From Acidimicrobiia bacterium (GTDB lineage Bacteria; Actinomycetota; Acidimicrobiia; Spongiisociales; ZC4RG35): a stretch of DNA of 64,000 nucleotides. The stretch covers positions 1 through 64,000 of the forward strand of contig PKRG01000012.1 of assembly GCA_017577575.1 (NCBI GenBank), given 5' to 3'. The translations under genes and the position numbers were made by a program. Numbering within the stretch: the stretch's first letter is position 1; each line of letters opens with the position of its first letter. Below, one piece after another: positions 1 through 6,622 of the stretch. The notes below the pieces were generated by a model, which was not told the DNA's origin, searched no databases, and saw only the letters and a program-made list of their open reading frames with translations.

Positions 1-237
1 CACCAGCACCACGGCACCGAGGATGGACAGCACCCATCCCCACAGGCCCGTGTTCACCACGTCGATGGAGACGCCCTCGGTGTCGTCGAACAGGCTGGCC
101 ACGAAGCTGCCGAGGATCGCGCCTCCGATTCCGAGGAGGATCGTGGCGATCCATCCCATCGGGTCCCTCCCCGGAACCAGCAGCCTGGCGATGGCCCCGA
201 CGATCAACCCAACGACGATCGTCCAGATGATTCCCAT
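1..237 (-). CDS. GlsB/YeaQ/YmgE-family small membrane protein (C-terminus cut by window edge)
   Basis: Seventy-nine codons are visible before the window edge, with no stop codon, so the C-terminus is missing. The protein starts MGIIWTIVVGLIVGAIARLL and has a glycine-rich hydrophobic helix, the PGRDPMGWI turn typical of the transglycosylase-associated GlsB/YeaQ family, a second glycine-zipper helix (LLGIGGAILGSFVAS) and the beginning of a third helix. Family members are 80-110 residue inner-membrane proteins, often induced by stress, with no settled biochemical role; the old 'transglycosylase-associated' label is not evidence for an enzyme. The start is well supported by GGAGGG just upstream of the ATG. 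The next gene upstream in transcription is over 120 bases away, so it may have its own promoter. Confidence 0.85.
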   Translation of the reverse strand, partial: MGIIWTIVVGLIVGAIARLLVPGRDPMGWIATILLGIGGAILGSFVASLFDDTEGVSIDVVNTGLWGWVLSILGAVVLV

Positions 238-363
238 GTTCCCTCCTCACTTTCCGCTCGGTCGCGGAATCTCTCCTATCGACAACAAGCGTAACCATGT
301 GGCGGGCGCTTAGTACGGAACCTCGGTTCCGGGGCGCATGCGGGCGAGAGCCGGCGGTGCGGT

Positions 364-1044
364 TCACCACAGCGGCCACGGCATCGGCGGGCGGTCGTGG
401 GGCGGGGGAGGGTGCACCGGGTTCTCCACCAGCGCCAGGGCGCGTTGCACCGTCCTGGCCACCTCGGCCGGCGTGAGGAGACCCGAGATCGCCGCTTCGA
501 TCGCCGCCGGGTCGATCCGCCGCACCAGGTCGTCGGGGATCCGTTGCCCGGCGAACGACCACAGCACCGTGCGCAGCTTGTCGTCGGCATGGAACGTCAG
601 GCCGTTGTCGATGGCCCAGATCCGGGTGTCGTTGGGCTGGCGGAGCAGGTGGCCGATCTTGCGGTCGGCGTTGTTGGCCAAGACGTCCAGGAGGGCTATC
701 GGCCACAGGCTGGGGTCGGCGGCGACGATGAGGGGACGGGGATCCCACTCCAGGTCCTCTTCGAGGAAACGCTGGGCGGAGCCGGGGCCGAACGGGCCGT
801 CGGCGAGGACCGTCTCGGGGACGACGCCCAGGCCGAGGCTCTCCGAAAGCCGGTAACAGGCCACTTCACGGCGGGCCAGTGTCCCATGGGGGAAGTCCCA
901 CAGCGGCCGCTCGCCTCGCTCTGGCTTGTACACCCACGGCCGGCCCTCTCCGTCGCGGGCGAGGAGGGTGGCGTTGGAGGCGCCGGGGAGCAGCCCATCG
1001 ATCGACACCAGGTCGAGACGCGGAGGCGAGGCGGCTTTCTCCAC
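364..1044 (-). CDS. SCO1664-family (phosphoinositide-kinase-like fold) protein
   Basis: A 226-residue protein resembling the actinobacterial SCO1664 family, which is distantly related to PI3/PI4-kinase and HipA-like folds. Visible family features are WVYKPERGERPLWDFP with a possible nucleotide-binding lysine near residue 41, ARREVACYRLSE, DVLANNADRKIGHLL as a catalytic-loop-like segment around residues 120-135, and AIDNGLTFH around 145-152 in the place of a metal-binding DNG motif. Substrate and activity are unknown. It is the last gene of a run with a DUF3090 protein and a histidine phosphatase, a trio conserved in actinobacteria and often found near the mycothiol gene mshC, which is not in this window. 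The gap to the DUF3090 stop is about 30 bases, so co-transcription is likely. Confidence 0.8.
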   Translation of the reverse strand: MEKAASPPRLDLVSIDGLLPGASNATLLARDGEGRPWVYKPERGERPLWDFPHGTLARREVACYRLSESLGLGVVPETVLADGPFGPGSAQRFLEEDLEWDPRPLIVAADPSLWPIALLDVLANNADRKIGHLLRQPNDTRIWAIDNGLTFHADDKLRTVLWSFAGQRIPDDLVRRIDPAAIEAAISGLLTPAEVARTVQRALALVENPVHPPPPHDRPPMPWPLW

Positions 1045-1076
1045 GATGCGAGCCTATTCGGCGTCCCCCGAAAGGC

Positions 1077-1565
1077 TCAGTCGGCGAAGTGCCCGTTGGA
1101 GGCGGGGCAGCGGTGCCCCTCGGGGTCTTCGGGGAGGTGGCAATGGGGGCAGATCGGCCGCCCCGCCGCCACCACTTCCAGGGCGACCTCTGCCATCGCC
1201 AACAGCTGTTCGGGAGCGACGATGAACCGGATCGCCTCGTCGTCGTCTTCGAGCGAGGTGATCACCACCGCCACCAGCTCGGACTCCAGCGCGGCGAGTT
1301 GCACCGTGCCCACCGCGAAGAGCTCTTCGCCGGGCTCGCCCAGCACCAGGCTCGGCTTCAGGGCGTCCACGGCCTGGCGGTCGGGTTGGATACCCGCCGC
1401 GGCGAGCAGTGTCATGACCTGTGACCCGAGAGCGGCGACCTGCTGTTTCTCGGCGTGCAGCCACAGCTCTTCTCCCGCCGCGGTGACCTGGATGTAGAAG
1501 TGGCGACGGCCCGGTTCGCCGATGGCGCCGGCCACGAAGCGTTCGGCAGGGCCCAGGTCCCTCAT
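1077..1565 (-). CDS. DUF3090 family protein
   Basis: A 162-residue actinobacterial DUF3090 protein of unknown function. The start at ATG 1565 gives MRDLGPAERFVAGAIGEPG, the usual N-terminus of the family, and overlaps the stop of the phosphatase gene by four bases (ATGA); upstream in-frame extension gives only arginine-rich noise. The C-terminus CPHCHLPEDPEGHRCPASNG contains C-x2-C and H-x-C pairs that look like a small zinc ribbon. The family co-occurs with the histidine phosphatase upstream and the SCO1664-like protein downstream, so the three probably work in one actinobacterial process that is not defined. Confidence 0.85.
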   Translation of the reverse strand: MRDLGPAERFVAGAIGEPGRRHFYIQVTAAGEELWLHAEKQQVAALGSQVMTLLAAAGIQPDRQAVDALKPSLVLGEPGEELFAVGTVQLAALESELVAVVITSLEDDDEAIRFIVAPEQLLAMAEVALEVVAAGRPICPHCHLPEDPEGHRCPASNGHFAD

Positions 1566-2173
1566 CGCCACCACCTCTCCGCTCCGGATGCGTTGACGGC
1601 CACCACCGCCGGGGGGCCGTCGGTGGGCAGGTCGATCACGCTGACGGAGGCCGGGGAGATCACGATCCGCTGGAACAGGTCGAACGGCTGGCCGAGGTAG
1701 TGGCTGATGATCGCTTTGATGACGTCGGCGTGGCTGACCAGGGCGAGGGTGCGCTTGGGGGCGGCGGCCGCGAGACGCTCGCAGGTGGCGACTCCGCGGC
1801 GCTGCATGTCGGCCATCGACTCGCCGCCGGGAAACGTGACGCGGCTCGGTGTCGTCTTGACGGTCTGCCACAGTTTGAGACGGGTCAACTGCTTGAACGT
1901 CCGGCCCGACCAGTCGCCGAAATCCACCTCGATGAGGCCGTCCTCTCGGACGGGAGACAGCCCGTGGGGCCGGGCGACGATCTCGGCGGTCTCCCAGGTC
2001 CGTTCTATGGGTGAGGCGTACACCGCGGACAACTCCACGTCGGACAGGCGCTCGGCCAGGTCTTCGGCGAGGCGCCGGCCGTCCCCGCCGAGCGACACGC
2101 CGGGGAGGCGGCCGGTGAGCCTCTTGCCGGTGTCGGGAGTCGGGGCGTGGCGAATCAGGAGTAGACGAGCCAT
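1562..2173 (-). CDS. Histidine-phosphatase-family protein (MSMEG_4193-type putative phosphomutase)
   Basis: A 203-residue protein of the phosphoglycerate-mutase-like superfamily. The phospho-accepting signature is at the N-terminus (LLIRHAPTPDTGKRLTGRLPG, catalytic RH at residues 8-9). A general acid glutamate lies around ASPIERTWETA (about residues 55-65), and the second histidine is in LALVSHADVIKAII near residue 150. Length and order match the MSMEG_4193 family that co-occurs with DUF3090. The physiological substrate is not known, so 'phosphomutase' is only a family label. It is the first gene of the three-gene unit and overlaps the DUF3090 start by ATGA. Confidence 0.85.
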   Translation of the reverse strand: MARLLLIRHAPTPDTGKRLTGRLPGVSLGGDGRRLAEDLAERLSDVELSAVYASPIERTWETAEIVARPHGLSPVREDGLIEVDFGDWSGRTFKQLTRLKLWQTVKTTPSRVTFPGGESMADMQRRGVATCERLAAAAPKRTLALVSHADVIKAIISHYLGQPFDLFQRIVISPASVSVIDLPTDGPPAVVAVNASGAERWWR

Positions 2174-2236
2174 GGGTGCTTGGAGCCTACTCGGACCGCG
2201 TCGGGACCCTTCAGAAGCGCCCTTCGGAAGCGCTTT

Positions 2237-2917
2237 TCAGAACAGCGTCTCCTCGAAGCGCTCGACGAGCTCCGGGCCGTTGTTGCGGACACTGTTCACC
2301 TTCGAGGAGACAGGGTGCTCCATGATGAGGTCCGGGTCGATGGGGCGGACGAGCGAGAGCACTTCCTCGACGTCGTCCAGGCCCCGGTCCAACCAGGCGT
2401 CCCACACGTCCTCCGGCAAGGCGACGGGCATCCTGTCGTGGATGCGGGCTATCACCCCTTCGGCCTTCGTGGTGATGATGGTGAAGCGACGCACCCACGA
2501 GTCGGTGGCGGGATCCCGCCAGGAGCTCCAGAAACCGGCGAAGGTCATCGGGTGCCCGTCGGCACGGTACACCCAATGTGGAGTCCGTCCCTTCTCCTTG
2601 GGCTCCCACTCGTAGAAGCCGTCGGCGGGGACGAGGCAGCGATTCTTGGCGAACGCCCGCCGGAACGCCGGCTTCTCCGTCACCGTCTCCAGCCGGGCAT
2701 TGATGTGGATTGTCCGGGAGTCCTCGGAGTAGTAGGGGATGAGGCCCCAGGCCATCTTGCCGAGCCGCCGCTTGCCGTCGTGCTCGGCGATCACGTACGT
2801 CTCGTCGGTCGGGGCGACGTTCCAGCTCTTGTCGAGAGCCTCCGTGGCCACCTCGTCGACGGCGTAGTAGTCGGCGTAGAAGTCGACGTCACCGGTGGTG
2901 GCGAACCGCCCACACAT
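2237..2917 (-). CDS. SRAP (SOS response-associated peptidase, YedK/HMCES-like) protein
   Basis: A 226-residue SRAP protein, which protects abasic sites in single-stranded DNA by forming a thiazolidine crosslink through its N-terminal cysteine. The start is fixed by chemistry: ATG 2917 gives MCGRFATT, so Cys2 becomes the free N-terminus after methionine removal. Other conserved residues are visible: asparagine in HINARLETV, glutamate in PADGFYEWEP, and histidine in RIHDRMPVAL. The start overlaps the otsA stop as TGATG, implying translational coupling to the trehalose gene, an unexpected partner. I see no SOS box directly upstream, so any damage control would have to come from the otsA promoter. 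Confidence 0.93.
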   Translation of the reverse strand: MCGRFATTGDVDFYADYYAVDEVATEALDKSWNVAPTDETYVIAEHDGKRRLGKMAWGLIPYYSEDSRTIHINARLETVTEKPAFRRAFAKNRCLVPADGFYEWEPKEKGRTPHWVYRADGHPMTFAGFWSSWRDPATDSWVRRFTIITTKAEGVIARIHDRMPVALPEDVWDAWLDRGLDDVEEVLSLVRPIDPDLIMEHPVSSKVNSVRNNGPELVERFEETLF

Positions 2918-4314
2918 CAGCTTTCCCTCCTGGAGGCGATGGCATCCAGATTGTGCTGCGCCCATTTGTGGACGTCCCAGCGGGCGACCTTGCGGCGCAG
3001 GCGGCGCATCCGCTCGCGTTGCTCGTCGGGCGGCATGGTCACGGCTCGGGCCAGGGCGTCCGAAAGGGCATCGAGGTCGTAGGGGTTGACGATGAGGGCT
3101 TCCTGGAGCTGCTCGGCGGCGCCGGCGAACTCGCTCAACACCAAGACACCCGTGTCTTCCAGTCGGGTAGCCACGTACTCCTTGGCCACGAGGTTCATCC
3201 CGTCGCGCAGCGGCGTGACCAGCATCACGTCGGCGGTGCTGTAGGCGCCGATCAACTCCTCGAACGGTACCGACCGGTAGACGTAGTGGACCGGGATCCA
3301 GCCTGCCTCGGCGAAACGGCCGTTCACCCGTCCCACCATCTCCTCGACCTGGCGGCGGATCTCCTGGTACTCGTCGACATCTTCCCGGCTGGGCACGGCG
3401 ATCTGGACGAACGACACTTTCCCCAGGAACTGGGGATGCGTGTCGAGGACCTGCTCGAGCGCCCGCAGCCGCAGGTCGATGCCTTTCGTGTAGTCGAGGC
3501 GGTCTACTCCGAGGACGATGGTCTCCGGATCGCCCAGGTCCCGGCGCAGGTCCGCGCCGAGCTTTCGCACCTCGGGATCGGCGGCCGTGGTCGCGTAGTG
3601 GGCGGTGTCGATGGCGATCGGGACCGGCTCGGCTCGTATCTCCCGGTCGTCGTGACGGAGCGAGCTGGCAGGCCCGGTGGCTCCGGCGAACTCGCGGGCG
3701 GCGGCGGCGAAGTTGAGCGCCGCCCGGCGGGTCTGGAATCCGAGATAGTCGGCGCCGAGCAGGCCCTGGAGGATCTGACGGCGCCAGGGGATCCGCTCGA
3801 AGATCTCAGGTGGCGGGAACGGGATGTGGAGGAAGAAGCCGATCCGGGCCCGGGGCAGGTGCTCCCGCACCATCGCCGGGACCAGCTGCAGTTGGTAGTC
3901 GTGGATCCAGACGATGTCCTTCTCGGAGGCGACCTCTGCGACGGAGTCGGCGAACCGCTGGTTCACGGCGACGTGAGAGCGCCACCAGTGGCGGTGGAAC
4001 TCGGGCGGGCGGATGGCGTCGTGGTAGAGCGGCCAGATGGTGCCGTTGCAGAAGCCGTCGTAGTGGTCCTCGATCTCCTGCTCGTCGAGCGGGACCACGA
4101 GGTTGTCGATGCCGTCGACCTCCAGACGCTCCGCCTCGCCGCCGGCAGTGCCGTTCCATCCGATCCACACCCCCTCCGATTCCCGCAGGATCGGTGCGAG
4201 CGCCGAGACGAGACCGCCGGGGCTGCTGACCCAGCGACGGTCGTCGGGATCCCAACGAACAGGAAGCCGGTTGGCGGCGACCACCAACCGGGCTCGGGAG
4301 GATCGGGTGGTCAT
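2917..4314 (-). CDS. otsA: Alpha,alpha-trehalose-phosphate synthase (GT20)
   Basis: A 465-residue glycosyltransferase family 20 enzyme that joins a nucleotide-sugar glucose and glucose-6-phosphate to give trehalose-6-phosphate in the cytoplasm. Landmarks: LVVAANRLPVRW at the N-terminus, SALAPILRE and WIGWNG, WPLYHD, VWIHDYQLQLVP, IGFFLHIPFPPPEIF, LGVDRLDYTKGI, VTPLRDGMNLVAKEYVA, and GVLVLSEFAGAAEQL. Length and motif order match full-length OtsA. The partner phosphatase otsB is not in this window. Trehalose synthesis fits osmotic stress protection, in line with the betaine-type importer at the far end. The start at ATG 4314 gives MTTRSSRARLVVAANRLP; the upstream 270 bases hold a folded candidate leader RNA. 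Confidence 0.95.
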   Translation of the reverse strand: MTTRSSRARLVVAANRLPVRWDPDDRRWVSSPGGLVSALAPILRESEGVWIGWNGTAGGEAERLEVDGIDNLVVPLDEQEIEDHYDGFCNGTIWPLYHDAIRPPEFHRHWWRSHVAVNQRFADSVAEVASEKDIVWIHDYQLQLVPAMVREHLPRARIGFFLHIPFPPPEIFERIPWRRQILQGLLGADYLGFQTRRAALNFAAAAREFAGATGPASSLRHDDREIRAEPVPIAIDTAHYATTAADPEVRKLGADLRRDLGDPETIVLGVDRLDYTKGIDLRLRALEQVLDTHPQFLGKVSFVQIAVPSREDVDEYQEIRRQVEEMVGRVNGRFAEAGWIPVHYVYRSVPFEELIGAYSTADVMLVTPLRDGMNLVAKEYVATRLEDTGVLVLSEFAGAAEQLQEALIVNPYDLDALSDALARAVTMPPDEQRERMRRLRRKVARWDVHKWAQHNLDAIASRRES

Positions 4315-4400
4315 GGCTGGTAGCGAGTCATCCGCCGCCTGACACTAACCCGACTGTGACGGAAGCCAGATTGGGCAGATGTCTGACTGGAGGAGGAGGA

Positions 4401-4516
4401 GCGGGGAAGCCCGAGAGCGGGAGAGAGGCGGAGAGGAACCGATCCGTAGATCGGGGAGGAGGGTACGCCTGGACACTCTCGGGCTTGACCGGTGTGGTGG
4501 GAAACCGGCTCCCCGC
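4401..4516 (-). ncRNA. Candidate structured leader RNA upstream of otsA (three-way junction)
   Basis: Paired segments seen directly in the sequence: 4401-4407 with 4510-4516 (GCGGGGA/TCCCCGC) closes the domain. 4408-4417 with 4476-4485 is a 10-pair helix, extendable to 11 by borrowing base 4407. 4489-4493 with 4504-4508 is a 5-pair helix. 4439-4444 with 4449-4454 is a CCGATC/GATCGG hairpin nested inside the long helix. Together they make a compact three-way junction of about 116 nt. It lies about 90-200 nt before the otsA start, so it could be a cis-regulatory leader, but a free-standing small RNA on either strand is possible. It does not match a riboswitch class I recognise. Confidence 0.4.
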
Positions 4517-4534
4517 TGCTATCAAATGATAGCA
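4517..4534. promoter_or_regulatory. Perfect inverted repeat TGCTATCA-AA-TGATAGCA
   Basis: Eight-base perfect arms around two bases, immediately next to the outer helix of the candidate leader RNA. A TTGCAA at 4546-4551 and TATCAT inside the repeat could form a promoter on the minus strand, with the repeat acting as an operator over the -10 region. A terminator is unlikely because the loop would be two bases and no T-run follows. The binding protein is unknown. Confidence 0.45.
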
Positions 4535-4585
4535 CGTCGCTAGATATTGCAAATCCGGAAGATTCTGCCGTATCCGGCGACGCCG

Positions 4586-5590
4586 TCAAGAGCCTCGGGG
4601 CGATCCCATCTGTTCTCGCCGGTCGGCTCTCAACGAGGCCAGGATAGTGATGGTCAGCACCACACCGATAACCGAGAGGCTGAGCCAGATCGGCATGTGG
4701 TACCACTCGGCGATGATCATCTTCACGCCGACGAAGGCGAGGATCACCCCGAGCCCCAGGTTGAGGTAGCGGAAGCGTCCCGCCATCCCCGCCAGCAGGA
4801 AGTACAGGGCGCGCAGGCCCAGGATGGCGAAGGCGTTCGACGAGAACACGATGAACGGCTCGCGGCTGACGGCCAGGATGGCGGGGATCGAGTCGACGGC
4901 GAAGACCACGTCGGTGCTCTCGATCATGACCAGGACCGCGAAGAGGGGAGTGGCGAGCAGCCTGCCGTGCCGCCGGGTGAACAGCTTCTGGCCGTCGTAT
5001 TCGGTCGTGGAGGGGACCAGGCGACGGAAGATCTTGAGGACCGGGTTGTTCTCGGGGTGGACCTCCTCCTCGTGGGGGCGGGCGATGCGGAACGCGGTGA
5101 AGATCAGGAACGCCCCGAACACGTAGAGGATCCAGTCGAACGCCTCGATCAGGGCGACTCCGGCGAAGATGAACGCCGCCCGGAGCACGAGGGCCCCGAA
5201 CACGCCCCAGAAGAGCACCCGGAACTGGTATTCGGCGGGGACGGCGAAATAGGACAGGATCACCGCCCACACGAACACGTTGTCGACCGACAGGCTCTTT
5301 TCGATCAGATAGCCCGCCAGGTACTCCCCGGCGGCGCCTCCGCCCTGCCAGAACAGGATCACCAGGGCGAACGAGAGCCCGATGGCGATCCAGATCGACG
5401 ACTCGATCGCCGCCTCACGGAACGTGATGGCGTGGGGCTTGCGGTGGACGAGGAGCAGGTCCCCGACGAGGAGGACCGATATCCCGATGACGAACGCCAC
5501 CCATACCCAGGCGGGCACGTCGAAAGAGACGTACCTCGTGCCGTCCGGCTCCAGCGCGGCGAAGAGAGGTGTGAGAGGGAGGCGTCCCAT
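4586..5590 (-). CDS. TerC-family integral membrane protein, probable manganese exporter
   Basis: A 334-residue TerC protein with about eight to nine transmembrane helices. Family signatures are visible: SLSVDNVFVWAVILSYF around residues 95-112 with the conserved acidic residue in helix 3, and VMIESTDVVFAVDSIPAILA around 220-240, the second half of the inverted pair of acidic motifs. Some TerC proteins act as Mn2+ exporters that also supply metal to secreted enzymes, and the yybP-ykoY riboswitch just upstream makes manganese the likely substrate here. The start at ATG 5590 follows a purine-rich AAGGAAG. No terminator with a T-run was found after the stop. Confidence 0.92.
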   Translation of the reverse strand: MGRLPLTPLFAALEPDGTRYVSFDVPAWVWVAFVIGISVLLVGDLLLVHRKPHAITFREAAIESSIWIAIGLSFALVILFWQGGGAAGEYLAGYLIEKSLSVDNVFVWAVILSYFAVPAEYQFRVLFWGVFGALVLRAAFIFAGVALIEAFDWILYVFGAFLIFTAFRIARPHEEEVHPENNPVLKIFRRLVPSTTEYDGQKLFTRRHGRLLATPLFAVLVMIESTDVVFAVDSIPAILAVSREPFIVFSSNAFAILGLRALYFLLAGMAGRFRYLNLGLGVILAFVGVKMIIAEWYHMPIWLSLSVIGVVLTITILASLRADRREQMGSPRGS

Positions 5591-5610
5591 ACGGTCTGTG
5601 GCTTCCTTCC

Positions 5611-5770
5611 CCGGGCCGGGGCGACCCCGACCCGGACTCGCTTACGGTCCGTGCCGGAGGTCTTGCCCACCGGTGGATTGGCTCAACCGGCCTGGGGACC
5701 GGACGCCGCTCTGGCGCCGAGGTTGGCGATCTCCCAGTGGGGGGCTACTCCCCTCCGAAGGGCGCCATCC
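5611..5770 (-). promoter_or_regulatory. yybP-ykoY (manganese) riboswitch and expression-platform hairpin before terC
   Basis: Read on the minus strand, the segment from about 5770 contains GGAGGGGAGTAGCC, the hallmark GGGGAGTAGC of the yybP-ykoY aptamer, then GC-rich helices, and closes with GGGCAAGACCTCC near 5654-5667, whose end can pair with the 5' GGAGG. This class senses Mn2+ and often precedes TerC or MntP genes. Bases 5611-5635 form a strong hairpin (CCGGG/CCCGG plus CGGGG/CCCCG around CGA) right next to the AAGGAAG ribosome site at 5602-5610. No T-run follows it, so control of translation initiation is more likely than attenuation. Confidence 0.85.
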
Positions 5771-5781
5771 TAGCGTGCGGC

Positions 5782-6570
5782 TCACTCGAGGGAGCAGACC
5801 AGGCTCGAGCAGGGGGCGCTGCGCACGACGGCGGAGGCGGTGGAGCCGAGCCGGAGCCTCTTCCAGCCGGTGAGGCCCTTGGTCCCCAGCACGACGAGCT
5901 GGGGCCGCGCCGCCTGGAGGTGCTCGAGGATCTTCGGCGTGGCCTTGCCCTCGGTCACCACGACTTCGACCGCTTCCACGTTGCCGTCGAGGGCCTCCGC
6001 TGCCTCGGATGCCCCCTTCTCGGCGTCGGCGCGGCCGTCTTCCACGGCCAAGACCGTCACCCGGCTGGACTTCGCCAGCGGCAGGCTGATGAAGGTGCGG
6101 ATCGCGCCCATGGCGTGCTCCGACCCGTCGGTGCACACCGTCACCTCCCGGACCGTCTCCGAGGAGCTGGCCACCACCATCGGCGCCGGGGGGTGGTAGA
6201 GCAGCCACTCGGTGGTCGATCCGGTGACCATCCCCTCGAAGAGGCTGTGGGTGCGAAGGCCGAGCACCAGGAGGTCGACCACCTCGAGCTCGGCCATCAT
6301 GGCCCGCGGGTCGGTGGCGACCTTGAGGAACCGCACGTCGACGGCGCCCTCGATGGTCTCGTCCCGGGGCCAGTCGGGTGTCCACTCCACGACCGCCGGC
6401 GGCTCGCCCCATTTGATCTCGAGGCCTTCCGTGTCGGCGGTGAGCACGTCGACGTGCCAGCCCGGCCACTTCTGGTTGGTGATCCAACGCCATGCCGTGT
6501 CGGCCGGCCCTTCGCCGTCGTCGCCGAACACCAGCAGGGGTCGGCGCGAGGTGTCGGAGATGGACGTCAT
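5782..6570 (-). CDS. Tandem universal stress protein (UspA) domain protein
   Basis: A 262-residue protein built of two Usp-like halves. The first (residues 1-130) opens with LLVFGDDGEGPADTAWRW and ends VDLLVLGLRTHSLFEGMVTGSTTEWLLYHPPAPMVV. The second (about 138-262) opens VTVCTDGSEHAMGAIRTF and ends LVVLGTKGLTGWKRLRLGSTASAVVRSAPCSSLV, with the G-x2-G-x9-G(S/T) nucleotide-binding pattern. Usp proteins bind ATP or other adenine nucleotides and help survival under stress; the partner here is unknown. The gene ends about 10 bases before the riboswitch of terC, so some terC transcription could read through from it. The start at ATG 6570 gives MTSISDTSRRPLLVFGDD. Confidence 0.88.
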   Translation of the reverse strand: MTSISDTSRRPLLVFGDDGEGPADTAWRWITNQKWPGWHVDVLTADTEGLEIKWGEPPAVVEWTPDWPRDETIEGAVDVRFLKVATDPRAMMAELEVVDLLVLGLRTHSLFEGMVTGSTTEWLLYHPPAPMVVASSSETVREVTVCTDGSEHAMGAIRTFISLPLAKSSRVTVLAVEDGRADAEKGASEAAEALDGNVEAVEVVVTEGKATPKILEHLQAARPQLVVLGTKGLTGWKRLRLGSTASAVVRSAPCSSLVCSLE

Positions 6571-6622
6571 CGAATCGGCGCTCCTGTTCAGTGGCTGAGG
6601 CCACTGTACCGAGCGCCCGCCA

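Noticed and set aside
4517..4534. Palindrome as a transcription terminator of terC
   Set aside because: Loop would be two bases, there is no T-run, and it lies inside an AT-rich promoter-like stretch.
4328..4552. A 74-codon frame between otsA and terC
   Set aside because: Low-complexity Pro/Ser-rich translation, no ribosome site, and it coincides with the paired segments of the candidate leader RNA.
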